Source of the DNA: Symbiodinium kawagutii
Lineage: Eukaryota > Sar > Dinophyceae > Suessiales > Symbiodiniaceae
DNA length: 64,000 nucleotides
NCBI GenBank assembly: GCA_009767595.1
Contig: VSDK01018975.1
Span: 45,487-109,486 of the forward strand
Direction: 5' to 3'
In this document: piece by piece, positions 1 through 11,711 of the stretch
Layout: each line of letters begins with the position of its first letter
How positions within the stretch are numbered: position 1 is the stretch's first letter
Notes under the pieces: model-generated
The model's input: the letters and a program-made list of their open reading frames with translations, nothing else
What the model was told of the DNA's origin: nothing
Database searches by the model: none
Translations under genes and position numbers: made by a program

Positions 1-2867
1 CTGAGCCTTGGTGCTAGGGAAGTGAAACCCGTGGTGTCAGTCGCTGTAATCTGGGAGATTCCCTGAGGTCCACCCATCATCCATTCAAAATCATTCAAAT
101 GGGGATTTGGCAAATGATCGGTTCTGATCGAGTCAAAGCAGCAGTCTTAAGAACCAGCTATGACGGGCTATTATCAAGTCTTGAGCAGTTCTTGCGCCCT
201 CGCCGATCAAGCAGCTGCAATCGAACCCATTGTATGACAAATGAGGACGAAAGAGATAGAGAGAGAGAGAAGGGGTGGGGGCAAAGGTCATCCAACACGC
301 AATGATGATGTCGCATCGATCGCACGAGTTGCGTCCCTTTTTCAGGCGGCGGTGTTGCGATCCAGTTACTTTTCCGTTTGGGAACTCCAACAGGAGCAAA
401 TAAATCCAGCAAAGCTTGACCATGTTTGTCTGACATACCTAATTATTGTAATTACTGATCTGATCCTTAGACAGTATCCTCCAATGATTTGCCATGTTTG
501 TTTCTTTTAATCTTTGGAATTTCTTGAATATCTTTGAGCCCCTGGCATATTGCTCGCACCGGGGTTCATAGCCCACATCGGATTATTTGCAAGCATTCAA
601 GTGCTGGATGTCGTTGGAACATGTCCATACTGCAGCTTCAAACTGGCTTGCAACTCACACTTGAAGACCCCTGTCAAGTGACTAGAATGAAATTCCAATT
701 GAGTTCTCACCACAAAATTTCCTGGCAGTATCCTGGACTCAAGCCTCAAACTGGATGACAGCTCGACTCCTGCCATGGCACATGTGCCGAAGCTGTGTTC
801 GAGTTACTTCATTTGGATGTCTCTATAATGAATTCCTATGGATTCCTCCCTCGGGTTAACGGCGGCTTTAGTGACCCACCATGGCTACATTGGCCAGACC
901 CCCAGACCTGAGGATGTGCGGATTTGCCTTCGCTGCACAAGTGGTCTGCTCTCTTGCGCAAAGTCAAGGCACTTGTCGTCGGGGTCGTCGCGTTAATTGG
1001 CTTTGTTCAGCCGCATGTTCAGGTGTGTTTGTTGATGTTTAGTTTATGTTTCTATGTGTTTCTACTATTTCTTGCTCGCTTGTTTCACTTTGTTTTGTCC
1101 AGTGTTGCTTTGCGTGGTGTGTAATTTTTGATTTTGTCACTTGGTGATTGTGCAGTGTCAGTGTCGTTGTAGATCGTTTGTCGCTTCATGAAGTCAACAG
1201 ATGCAATTCACATGTTCCAATGGCACTCCATTGAGATCCGTTGGTGTTGAACATTTTAAGTGGGAATCTCCCACCTAGCCATGATGGCCAAGTAGCTTTA
1301 CACAATGAGATGCTTTGCCACTATTGGCTGTTGATGAGGGCTTCAGCTACCCTCACAAGAGATCCACGTACTTGGATTCTTGCCACTGTGGTGTACATAT
1401 TCTTTTCTTAACTCGGGGCACAACTTCAAGAATTGCAGCCATAATGTTGACATTGCAGGAGCAGAGATACAACTTGCACTGTCTCCAAACAACGCAGAGC
1501 TAGACACTCAACGCAGGAGTGCCACAGAACTGAGAAGTTCAGGTGCAAGCCCTGGAGGTAACAACAGTCGCTGGGGAAGGCGCCAGGAAGCTGCGAGCTC
1601 CAGCCGCAACACAGGGCTCCCACGGGCTCCCTACCTGAAAGCAACGCTTTTTGGCCAAAAAAGAAGTGCATCGCACAGGCAAGAAAAGGATCCCACCAAG
1701 GCAAAAATCCCACCAAAGTTGGGCAAAAGAGGAATCGGAAAGGTTTTTCTAAGAGCCACACTGGTTCTCCGTTGGCAAACGTCTATTTGAAACGCAAAGT
1801 TGCACACCTCTCTAAGCCCTAGAAAAGGATCGGAAAAGGAAGGCAAGGACAAGCGAAAATGCTCTGTTTTTGGAAGGTGACAGAATTACACAGCCGGAGT
1901 AAGATCATCAGAAGGTACGAATGAAAACACAGCACCACATAGGACGTCAGGGGCGTTCCCACAAGCGCAGGTTTGACCCTCGAAACAAAGACCAGATGTG
2001 TAGTCGCATTTTGAGAATGCCATTTGTATCTACACTGTACTATATTGGTCTTATCATGACCATTTTGTCCCTCTATCCGCAGATTTGGTTTTCTATCCAC
2101 CGCTTTGTTCAAAGCAACATGCATGGAATTCAATTATGAATCGTGCCTTCCATTTCACTCACCCATGGACTTATCTAGTTCGTCCCTCCATTTGTTTCCA
2201 GTACACGTTCAATCGGTTCACTCTGTTGCTCTCTCATGCCCACTCTCTAGTTATTTCCTTCATCTATCTAATCATCTAGCTTCATCATGCACCGATTTCT
2301 CTATCAGTCTAGTCTTGTCGTTTTATCTATCAAATTTGCTGTATACGGTCCTGCGATATAATTTCCCGTTTGTCCATTCCTTCCATGTATCCCATATATG
2401 TCAACTATCAACCAACAAAATCGCACAGTAATCAAACAAATCATGTACTCTGGAAATCAAGCGCAAGCATTTCAAGTATTGTTGAGGATACTGGTTCATA
2501 TTGCACCCTCTGCTCATTTCCACCACTTTGCAGTTTTTGAGATAGCCCCCGGGTCAAGAATGCAATCCGTCGTTTTGCATAGCACCGTACGATGTAAGAA
2601 TTTATGCACATCTCCTTGGTTAAGTTCGTCGTATCTCACTACCTCCTCGATTCATTTCACCCACCGGAATTGATGATCAAACAGGATCAAGTTAAAGTGT
2701 TTGATAGACCGTCCCTGTAAGCAAAGACTGCACATCATTGAATGGTGGTGAATTGTTGGGTGGTTGATGGCTAACGATTGCTAATGCTGGTTACATTTAT
2801 CGCTGTTCCTTGTGTTATTTGTTTTGTGATTAAGTTTGTTCTGTAGTATTCTTTGCTCACTGTGAAA

Positions 2868-2990
2868 AACCAAACTCCAGTCGTTATATAGATACCCCAG
2901 AAATGGAATACCCCAACACTACTGTACTTCCTGTGAAAAATAGTCGTTGTATAGATTTCCCGTGAAAAATCCATTCCCCAAAAGCTACTG
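2868..2990. repeat. imperfect local duplication
   Basis: The segments CTGTGAAAAA and AGTCGTTRTATAGAT recur in the same order about 60 bp apart, with diverged sequence between. It looks like an old tandem duplication. No coding or structural role is apparent. Confidence 0.4.
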
Positions 2991-3224
2991 GATGCCCAAA
3001 AAGACTTCCCGCACGGCCCAGGCGTTTTGACCTCCGCGTTCAGCGCGGCGGTGGCAATTTTCTCCACTGTCTTAGCTCTTTGCGGTTTGCCCCGCTCAGG
3101 CTGCTGCCTTGCAAAGTGACCTTTTATTTTTGGTAGGTGATTTTAGCACAGGCATAGCTGCGTCCCTCATCTATACAATATGTTTTGGAATATATACAAA
3201 CATTTTAATTTATTACATGTAGAT

Positions 3225-3360
3225 TTTATATATATATATATATATATATCATATTTATATATATATATATGTATATCTATATATTTGTGTGTGTGTATAT
3301 ATTTTATTTATTTATATATAAATAAATAACAGTATATATATATAGAAATAAATAGATATG
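3225..3360. repeat. TA/TAAA-rich microsatellite
   Basis: Long (TA)n runs are interrupted by ATTT, GTGTGTG and AAATAAATAA segments. Non-coding; the short ORFs overlapping it are simple-sequence artefacts. Confidence 0.9.
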
Positions 3361-4219
3361 CAAATGAATCCATATGTGTATATGCTGTATATTTGCAACC
3401 TCACCTGTGTTTCTTGTATGGGTTTCAATGCAATTGGCATGTTTATTATGCACGCATCTCTTGCGAATGGTGCTGAAGTTTTGGACCAGAGTGACACCTC
3501 CAAAGTTGAAGCACCAGCTTCCAAGCATATCAAGTCGCACCCACAGAGCAAAGCTGTGATGCAACTAGGATGAGCGGGGTCCAGTATGATTTTTTTGAGG
3601 CAGAAGCATCACCTAAGCTACTAATTATCAACCACAATAGCCACGACCATGCTAAGTAGCTGTCATTCACTGTGGGCATTAGGGATATCACAGGTCGCTA
3701 TCATGGATGGTGTGTCACATTCTATTTCACACCTTTCTGATAAGATAGATCCAGTCATACAATGTCATACGCTTTTGACAGGCAAGAATACCAACCACAT
3801 GAGTATATCCACAGATGATGGTACCTCCAATTTGTCCCAGCTGTTTCTCTGTTACCGTAGAAGGTAACCCACTATATTATTCTCGAGTCTTGAGGGAAAT
3901 TACGTGTGGACCCCCCCGCAAATTAGTTTGTCCAGCTCTTGACAAGGTCACGCCCCGTTTCACCCATTAGCTGAAGCAGCTACTGTGGACCCTGGTGACT
4001 AACGGTTGTCATTCACCAGGGTCCACGCTTGACGGGCCAATGGCTCAGACAAGGAATAGGCGGCTGATTTTCAATCCTCGCATGGAACTCTGCCACGGCG
4101 TGGCTGTGCTGTCCCTTTTTTCCCATTTTAGCTTCAATGAAGGGCCGAAGTCATGTCAAGAAGGGTCGGACGGCCTAGGCAGCTGATTTGTTTAGATCTT
4201 GAGTTCTCACAGTTTCGAA

Positions 4220-4297
4220 TTATTTATAAATATATATATATATATTTATTTATTTATTTATTTATTGTTTGTTTTTTATCTATATATATATATATAC
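4220..4297. repeat. TA and TTTA microsatellite
   Basis: A (TA)n run is followed by (TTTA)n and a second (TA)n run. This compound array resembles the one at about 3.3 kb. Confidence 0.9.
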
Positions 4298-5994
4298 AAT
4301 GTTTCATACGGGGTTTGAGAACACTCCCTTGGATGGGATACCCTTCAGAGCTGCAGCTATGGTCTATGAAGTGCAGATGATCAGAATCCCTCAGATTTGC
4401 TCAGATCCACTCAGGTTGATTTACCTTGGAGAATTCTAGTAATTCTAGTCGTCAAACTAATTCAAACCTCAGGATGTTTGATTAATTTAGCACTGGGGTG
4501 ATGATTGACTGGGGTGAGGGTTGACTGGGGTGGTGATAACTGACTGGTGTAGTGATGGTTGACTGGCTGACTGGAGTGAACTTGGATGAACCATGATGAA
4601 CTTGGGTAAATCTGAGCAGAACTGGGTCCCAATCCTGTGTAGCTTGTCGAACTCAGGTCTGAGAAGCATTTTGGAGGTATTTGTGCCAACAACTTCCCCA
4701 TTGACCTTTTATTTTTTATGGATAGTTTGGGGTGACAATCTGACCTATGAAGGTGAATCTTGGGTGGGTTCTCAAACCCTAGGATTTTTTTTCCTACTGC
4801 AAGTTGCTCCAAGCTTTAAGATACCGGATTCTACTAAAATCTGGAAGCCACATCATGGCGTAGAGGATTTGCAGCGCCTGCTGAAATCTTTCGACATGTC
4901 GACCTATCTCCGTGGTGGTCTCAAAGCAGTTGAATGTATGTGATACATAGGCTGCATTTGCAAAGGCATTTTAGATACACAAGGACACGGGAGAGAGATG
5001 ATGCGACATGCGCATTGACGGCTAGATTTGTCAAGAAAGAGTGCAACACCCCAGAATGTTGCTGCGGTTTGTGGTTTCACGTGCCGGGTAGCGCAGCGGG
5101 CAGTTATCCACTTGTGTCACTGATGAAAAGTGTGAAATTTGGTGCGGCTTATTGGTGCTTGAAGCAAAGCACTCGGACGATAGCACTGGAATTGGCAGCA
5201 TCCACTAACTCAACATTTGTTTCGTAGTGGAGTGAAAAGTGGTAAAATGAGTGTATTTGCGATGCGAATCTCATTCACAATCAAGCACAATGACTTCGGG
5301 CTGATGCACGCTGACTTTACGGTCTCATGGCGTGGTGTTAGTAGTAAACTGAAAATGTGACAGAGGAAAACCATCCCAACGCATGCAGAAAATCATGCTG
5401 TTTTTTTTAAATTTTGTTTGCTGGTCGGTCCTCGAAACTTGCCATGTACTGTTGGGCTTGGATGATGTCCTGCATGTGGCTGAGACTAGTTAGCATCATG
5501 TCATTTGCAGCTGGGAAATCCCAACCAAACATCCGTTCATGAACCAGTCCAGGTCGCGGTGTTTTTCCTGTTCAAATCATTCCCCCGGACCTATAAAAAC
5601 CCTCGTTTTCGCGATGTCTTCCTTCGGCGGGTGTTGATTGTTTGTAATTACAGAAGGGGCGGGTTGAGCACACACGAGTCATGAAAAAGATGCCAAGCGA
5701 TCTCCAGTAGAGCGGAATGATCCACACAAAATAGTTGCCCTAAACGTTCCAGTTGGCTGAAAAATCAACCCGCGCACGGGCCATTCAATCTACATGATTT
5801 CAAAGCCTTAATTGTTGTCATTAGATGCCAGCACAAGTTTATTCATTTGTTCAATTTAAATCTACGCAAGTATGTGCATTCTGGACATGGAACCCTCACG
5901 ATGAAGATTACCACTTGCACAATTTTGCATATCTAAGTTCATGACTGGTTATGCTGCCTAGCATGATGACACGCCCAAAGCTTCCATGACGCAG

Positions 5995-6139
5995 AGGCCC
6001 CCTGCCGGACATGGCCCGGCCCTGGCACAACCCAGCGCCCCGCGGCGCGTTCCGAGGGCTGGAACGCATCCCACGCGCTTCTTCTTGGGTCACCTTCTGG
6101 TTGCGGTGCCTCCGAGTCAGCAGAGGGGTCCAGCTATGA
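5995..6139 (+). CDS. putative 3'-terminal exon, unknown protein
   Basis: A GC-rich island in AT-rich surroundings. After an AG acceptor at 5993-5994 one frame stays open to TGA at 6137-6139 and reads as a basic, Trp-rich segment (for example ARPWHNPAPRG). The exon would start with one base completing a split codon. No family was recognised and the upstream exon was not found. An overlapping ORF in another frame (5986-6174) is judged a shadow because its composition is less protein-like. Confidence 0.4.
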
Positions 6140-6597
6140 TATCACCAGGAGATTTGTTCATGACTGGTTGGTGATAGGTTGGCTATATAAAAGTGATGGT
6201 TATGGTTGATATAATGCTGACTGATTGATTAATAATGGGTCATTACCGATTGATTGATAGCTCATTGTGACGGATCATGCCCAATTGATAGTATGTAAAT
6301 CATTATTTACAGTTAAGTGATGGTTCATTACAGACGTTCAATGTGTGAGTGATTGTTCATTATGTGAATCTGTTCAATTATGGTTGTTTTGAGATCCGCG
6401 TGTTGAGGAACCGCCGTTTGTAGACAGTTGTATTCTAAATTCATTTTTAGTCAATTTGCAATCAAAAACGGGTGGTTCCATATCATCAGGCTCCCATTAC
6501 CAACATAAAGATGTTTCAAGAACACAGTAACCTCCATGAGGGATGGATTATTCGCAGTGGCTGTGCAATGGGGCTATAATGGGTTCCTGGGCCGTCC
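6140..6597. other. AT-rich spacer with degenerate GATT/CATT repeats
   Basis: The DNA is dominated by short degenerate motifs such as GATTGATT and GTTCATT. No exon or RNA gene is visible. It may include the promoter of the EF-hand gene that follows, but I see no recognisable element. Confidence 0.5.
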
Positions 6598-7407
6598 ATG
6601 GCCCACCATATCCGTTTGGCTGACGTTTTAGCACTTGTATATAAGTCATTCTTGGCAGCTGATTTGGGCCCAATCCGCAATGGCCCGTGCAGTGCGCTAC
6701 CACAGTTTCTGAGCCCAAAGCCAAACAGTGGCTTTTCAATGCTTGACATCGCCTTCCAAGTACCATGGTTGTACGGGACAATTGGCCTTTTCGTGTTGCT
6801 TGCGGGGCTGCTTTTCGTGACCATGAAGTTCGTTGGGCGATTTATTTCTGAACAACAAATGGCACGCGTGCACCCCCCAAATGCCCGGAAGCTCACGAAC
6901 GAGGATTATGAGGCACTGTGTTGTCGCACTGGCCTCTCGCGATCTGAAATCTCCAGACTGTACATGAGCTTCATGAGAATTACAGATGGCAACTCCAATG
7001 AAAGTGCCGAAAAGATTATCGAAGAGGTACCCTACTTCAAGGGTCCATTGCAAGATCGGATGCTTAGTGCATTGAAATTGCCGGAAGAGATCGACTTTGT
7101 CATCTTGGCATCTGCCCTGAGTGTTTTCAGCGAACGAGCTGCACTGGACGACAAGATGAGGTTCCTCTTCCGTTTGTACAGCTCGGATGCGACGGGCACT
7201 GTTTCCAAGCAGGATCTCACCAAGCTTATGGACGATGTGTTGCCAGAATTCCCGGATGATGATGAGAGAAACAGGCTGATTGATCGCGCTGTTCAAGGCA
7301 CCTTTGAGGAGCTGTGTGGAAGCAGTGAAGATCAGGAGCTTGGTATGGAGCAGTTTCAAATGGCTGCTACACCTCTCATTGGTGAAAGGTGCACCATCTT
7401 TTTCTGA
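6598..7407 (+). CDS. membrane-anchored EF-hand (calcineurin B-like) protein
   Basis: A single uninterrupted ORF of 269 codons. Residues about 57-79 form one strongly hydrophobic transmembrane segment. Residues about 100-260 have the helix-loop-helix layout of calcineurin B/neuronal-calcium-sensor-type EF-hand proteins. The clearest loop is residues 195-206 (SSDATGTVSKQD): Gly at loop position 6, Val at 8 and Asp at 12, but Ser instead of Asp at position 1, so calcium affinity is doubtful. The other loops (around 130 and 241-252) are degenerate. The translation start is uncertain: Met1 gives a 56-residue non-hydrophobic lead, while Met48 (position 6739), just before the membrane segment, is a good alternative. 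The lack of introns contrasts with neighbouring genes and could mean a retroposed copy. The role, perhaps membrane-tethered calcium-dependent regulation, is inferred from fold only. Confidence 0.75.
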   Translation: MAHHIRLADVLALVYKSFLAADLGPIRNGPCSALPQFLSPKPNSGFSMLDIAFQVPWLYGTIGLFVLLAGLLFVTMKFVGRFISEQQMARVHPPNARKLTNEDYEALCCRTGLSRSEISRLYMSFMRITDGNSNESAEKIIEEVPYFKGPLQDRMLSALKLPEEIDFVILASALSVFSERAALDDKMRFLFRLYSSDATGTVSKQDLTKLMDDVLPEFPDDDERNRLIDRAVQGTFEELCGSSEDQELGMEQFQMAATPLIGERCTIFF

Positions 7408-8549
7408 GCCATGCCTTAGGCACTCAGCTGCCTCGAATCGCCTTGATCCAGTGAGAAGTCAAAAGAGCTCATGTGGATCGATTTGAGCTTGATTTATCTC
7501 CTGTTGCTACGTAAGAATGTATCATGACTATCATGTGCATATCTAAGCCAACCGATTTCAATATGCTGCAGAACCTGGCTGACCTAGGTGTGGGCTCGTT
7601 GTTGCTGGTTGGTTTGCCACAAGGAAGCGGGCATGTCTTCAGCTGGACTACGGTCAGCGCTGTTTGTAAGCTAAAACAGGTTGATGAACGTCGAAAATGA
7701 TGGCCGCAGCAACGGAGCTCAGCAGACAATTTGCTTGACATGGCTCAGGAATGTTGACAAGCAGCATTTGTTTCGGAACCTCGCACGCCCTTGTATTCGC
7801 AAGTTTCTTGGGGACCCCAAACTGCCCCAGCTCAGAGGATACAGTGATTGTCATCATCGTCGTGGTCGTTGGTTTTCTTGTCATCACTGACAGCCATGAT
7901 TGATTGACATCATGCCATCGCTACAGCAGCTACATGTTTTTGTTGTGGTAAAACTACAGTCAGTTTCAAGTCAACACCCATACTTGAGGGAGAGAGAGAA
8001 CCTGGCTGCCTTCATGTATATCACATGGATACGAATGCACATACCCAAAGAAACTTGCATCATTTGTGCAGTTTTGCTTGCCACCATGAACATATGAATG
8101 CGTAATTCATTTAAAGCACAGGGAGCCAATACTAAACATCACCATACACACAAAATGATGCTACCCATCTATATTATCCAGTTATTATTGTTGGTTATTG
8201 GACGTTATTGATGTTATTTGTTATTCTATCATTTGTTTGACGTATATTGCTTAATTATTAATGGTCATTCATGGTCATTGTTGGCATCGCTCTTGGTTCA
8301 CTATATCAACCTGTACTATCCTCTCATTATTGATTGCCATTGGTTCTCACCTATTGGTCAAGCATTACGATCATTAACAACCATTAGATACCATCAATGA
8401 TGGTTATCAACAACCAATGACATTCAGGAGCTGATGATCAGCTATTATGGATGATGGTTTTCAATTACCAATGGATTTATTAGATAACATCCAAGAACCA
8501 AGAACTAATAATAATTAATAACCACCAATCAACCATTGGAATTCCTCAG
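7408..8549. other. non-coding spacer
   Basis: 3' flank of the EF-hand gene, then AT-rich DNA with degenerate CATTGATGG/TTATTG repeats (about 8,160-8,540). No supported gene. The ORFs at about 7.47-7.89 kb have no protein-like character. Confidence 0.5.
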
Positions 8550-8713
8550 ATCCATGGCCGCTACCTGGCGGCTGGCCGCGCCTTGGCATCGCACATCGCC
8601 ATGTCGGACAGCAGCTCCTCGTTGGGGCCCGGCGCCGCCCTAGTGCGGCCCAAGCGGGTGCCGGAGGAGGCCCGCAGAAACCTGCGCGACAGCCTGAAGG
8701 AGAGCTGGGGGCG
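8550..8713 (+). CDS. putative internal exon, unknown protein
   Basis: A GC-rich island starting right after an AG acceptor (8548-8549). It is open in phase 0 and encodes about 54 residues with a Ser cluster (MSDSSSSLGPG) followed by a charged helix-like part (VPEEARRNLRDSLKESWGR). The 3' boundary is unclear: a GC donor near 8710 is possible, and the following G-run is not coding-like. Family not recognised. Confidence 0.5.
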
Positions 8714-9852
8714 CCAAGCTGTGGGGGGGGTTAGCCATGGATGGAACGAGGGGATTAGAGTGATTATAGTGACCAATAGTGATTAATCATATGGGATTCG
8801 AGTGAGTGAATGGGAGGAATTTAGGCTTGAGACTATGGTCATATCGACGTGGGTATGGATTGTGCCAGTTGCTGTTACCACTGGATCCACGCTGGTATGG
8901 CTATGAGGATAGCTGGCATGGTGGAACCAGCAAGGGCATTCCCATGGTATTCTTGTATGGTTGAGTAGGAGCAGCTGGCATTGAGAAGAGATGGAGGCGG
9001 GATTGTGCCTGGCAACAAAACATCCTGCTTTGCAATCAGGAAAGCGAGCATAAAGGTGTTTTCACAAAGGAATCCTAAAACCATTTTTGTGTTGCCTGAA
9101 AAGACGAGCTGGGCTGCATATCTATGGTCACCGTGCTTTGGCACAGACGGAATTCATCAGTAAAAACACACGGTATTTACATGCGCATGCAAAACATTCG
9201 CCATACTCACGAGCATCCATGTATGCACATGCCTGAATCAAATGTTGCACAATGTCCTTCAAAAGTTTGGTCACATTGTACTATGCATGCATGCATAGTG
9301 CATGCAGATTAGGGTAGAGGACAATGATAGCGGGCAAAATCGAAGTGTCGGTGCCCGCAGCTGATGCACTCAGGAGCACGGCTTGGTGGTGGAGCGTCGT
9401 CACGGCTATGTGAGGCAGCTTGTGCTCTTAGGGCTTTGACAGAGAGATAGTCAGGAACGGAAGTGTTGTGGCTCGAGTAGTGGGGTGGTTGTTCATAGGA
9501 AAAGGTTGATCGACAGTTTTTCAGAACCCTCTCACTGCAGATTGTTTGACCACATCCGAGGGCTTTCGAGTTAAGGTTTTGCTTCCTGTGTTTGCATCAT
9601 CCTAGCTCTTGTGGTACCTTCGGAAGGCCATCAAAGCAGTTGCCCAGTGGGAAGGACTGCATCATCAAACATTTGGGTGAGTGCGGCGCCCCTTGGTCGT
9701 TTACGGGCAGCCCGGGATGCGGACATGTCATCAGGAGACATGGTAGTGAAACAGCTCTGCCACAAGAAATGGCAAACGCATATCCTCACAACAGAAACAC
9801 GGCTTTGATTGGCTTTGTTCATCCTCAGGTGTGCCATCCAGAGACTGTGGAT
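8714..9852. other. spacer with weak open stretches and a 20-bp palindrome
   Basis: Mostly non-coding. Positions 9280-9299 form a perfect 20-bp palindrome (ACTATGCATGCATGCATAGT). Weak open frames at 9592-9855 could hide an exon, but no frame is clearly better than the others. Confidence 0.4.
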
Positions 9853-9982
9853 TAATGTTAGGTCTTGATTTATTACCCCCCCCTAAACCAAACTTAGGGG
9901 ATTGATTAAAAAACTCCCTCCTTAAAAGTCTTGCCTGAGAGATGGGGAACCTCACCAATAATAAAAGTAATTATATAGTGAT

Positions 9983-10045
<63 letters not shown>

Positions 10046-10078
10046 CAGGAGTAGTAGTAGTAGTAGTAGTAGTAGCAG

Positions 10079-10113
<35 letters not shown>

Positions 10114-10351
10114 CTAGTACTAGTAATAATCATTTCTTCTCAGGGGATGCCAGGGCTTGGGAGGGGCTGAGTGGAACAGGATGTGTGGCTACAAAATAAT
10201 CAGTGATGATCTCCCCCCCCAAAAAAAAAAACAACCCCCAAAAAAAACTTTTCTTTAATCACTCCCCTTTTCAAAATGGTATGGGCTATGAATAATTTTG
10301 GGAAAACTTTTCTTTAATCGACCCCCTTAGACAAATCAAAGCCTAACATTA
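9853..10351. mobile_element. MITE-like element, family 1, carrying an AGT array
   Basis: The ends are inverted: 9853-9871 (TAATGTTAGGTCTTGATTT) matches the reverse complement of 10333-10351 with one tract difference. Weaker inverted similarity continues inward (poly-C, CTTAGGGG, GATTAAA blocks). The motif AACTTTTCTTTAATC occurs twice near the right end. The interior is expanded by the AGT microsatellite. A short copy of the same family lies at 47564-47646. No coding capacity and no obvious target-site duplication. Confidence 0.6.
9983..10125. repeat. (AGT)n trinucleotide microsatellite
   Basis: About 45 units of AGT/TAG with two AGCAGG interruptions. The poly-Ser ORF on the plus strand and the poly-Thr ORF on the minus strand over it are artefacts of the repeat. 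Confidence 0.95.
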
Positions 10352-11322
10352 GCTTGATTCTTCAGTTCCTCAGGTGTGCCATTCAGAACTTTCATTCAAT
10401 TCTCAATATTTGCATCTATTTACTATGCAAACATGGCAGACCGAAGCTTCATCTCTAATCGTAGGGGCCTCAGCTTTGACGCCTGCCGAGGATAAGAAGT
10501 GTGGCAACTATCGCCTGGGGAAGTTTTCAGCTGTGCGACCGGATTTCTTGGAGTTTTGCGTGGAATCTTGGGTGAATTGGTCCATGCAGTTCCTGGTGCC
10601 AGCTAGGTCTAGGTCAACGTTGACTGGCTGGTTGAGCCGGGGTTGTTTTGTGTGGTCGCATGTAGCTTTACGCTTTTTTGTACTCTCAGGTGCCACCAGC
10701 TTTCCAATGTGCTGTTAGTTGGTGGCTGCTGAATGTAGATCTTGAATGAGGTTGAAATTATATTAGAGACTTCGTGTGCACTGGAACCTCCAGGGCAAAA
10801 CTGATTTTGATGACCAAATAGCGCGAGGATACTGGTAATCAATAATTGGTCTATGATCGAGATTTTGTGTGCCTCATCATGCATTTCCTGTTGTGGAAAC
10901 CGGCCATTGGGATCGGCGACTTGCAACAGATCAGTTCTGAACTAGGTCAAGTGCAGTTGTTCTGAAAGGACTCCCAGCCAGCCCTTCCCCAACCCACCAG
11001 GATTACATCAAAAAACTGATTCGCAAACCGCGGGAACTGGTCTACTGCTCCTTGGCATTTTGGCGCTTGTTTAGTCCCGGGCTATGAACTGTGCCCGAAA
11101 TGGAGCGAGGAGAGGTGATTTTTATCACATTTTGATAGAAATCAAGTTGCGGATCTTCCACGCCATGGGTAGCCCCACCCCGACCCTGAGCTGCCAAGGT
11201 TCACTGGGCAGTGGTCAGTTGCTTTTTGATTGGGAGCTTCTGGAGACCTTGGTTCAGTTCCTGGGCTGCACACCGTGGGGCGCCAGGCCACCTCAGAATA
11301 TACAAATATTTTAGATATTTCA
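10352..11322. other. spacer with weak open stretches
   Basis: Open frames at 10374-10718 and 11164-11314 have moderately protein-like composition, but neither has clean splice borders or a recognisable family. Treated as unassigned. Confidence 0.35.
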
Positions 11323-11418
11323 GTTGGTGGCTTGAGAAATGCTTAATTTTTTCCACCAATGTTTGGAACAATTGGTTGGTTGACTTATATCTCTGGAATG
11401 GCTTATATAACCACCAAC
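11323..11418. mobile_element. MITE-like element, family 2, copy A
   Basis: A 96-bp unit bounded by GTTGGTGG (11323-11330) and its inverse CCACCAAC (11411-11418). At offset 44 it contains AACAATTGGTTGGTTGAC (11367-11384), which occurs at the same offset in copy B (42768-42861). Non-autonomous and non-coding. Confidence 0.6.
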
Positions 11419-11449
11419 CAGTATTTCAATATCACTCAATAGCCATGTT

Positions 11450-11711
11450 TGCCAATCAATTGGTTGCCCGATCTCCTGGTGCGCCCCTCTCCGTTCACAA
11501 AGCAACCAGGAAAGAGCACGTGAAGATCCGTGCCATTCATTTGATTGACACCGCCTATGGTGGCGAGAAGCACCGACCTAGCGCAGTGCGTGCGCAGCGG
11601 CTCTTCGCCGGCTGGTTTCAGGCTCATCCACTGACTGTTCATTACAGTTTAGCCAGTGGGGAAATCAACCATTATTGTCAACCACTTGTTTCATTTATTA
11701 AGCGCGACTGA
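11450..11711 (+). CDS. putative terminal exon, unknown protein
   Basis: From about 11,450 the plus strand is GC-rich and open to TGA at 11709-11711. It reads as a basic segment (for example KATRKEHVKIRAIHLIDTAY). The same frame stays open back through the MITE-like copy A, so the true 5' border is unknown. Family not recognised. Confidence 0.35.

Larger units (their letters stand above)
1..5994. other. gene-poor stretch with microsatellites
   Basis: No convincing gene. It holds a GA-rich tract (249-272), AT-rich arrays (annotated separately), a run of GACTGGGGTG-like imperfect repeats at 4496-4580, and several weak open stretches. Those worth knowing are 838-993 (52 codons from an ATG), 1459-1790 (open after an AG acceptor), 3022-3119 (about 30 hydrophobic residues ending in TGA) and 4934-5227. 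Any of these could be an exon, but none has family similarity I can recognise. Confidence 0.4.

Noticed and set aside
6736-7359. 207-codon minus-strand ORF
   Set aside because: Antisense shadow of the EF-hand gene, whose plus-strand reading has a clear family fold.
9906-10199. Poly-Ser (plus) and poly-Thr (minus) ORFs
   Set aside because: They are translations of the AGT microsatellite, with no flanking protein-like sequence.
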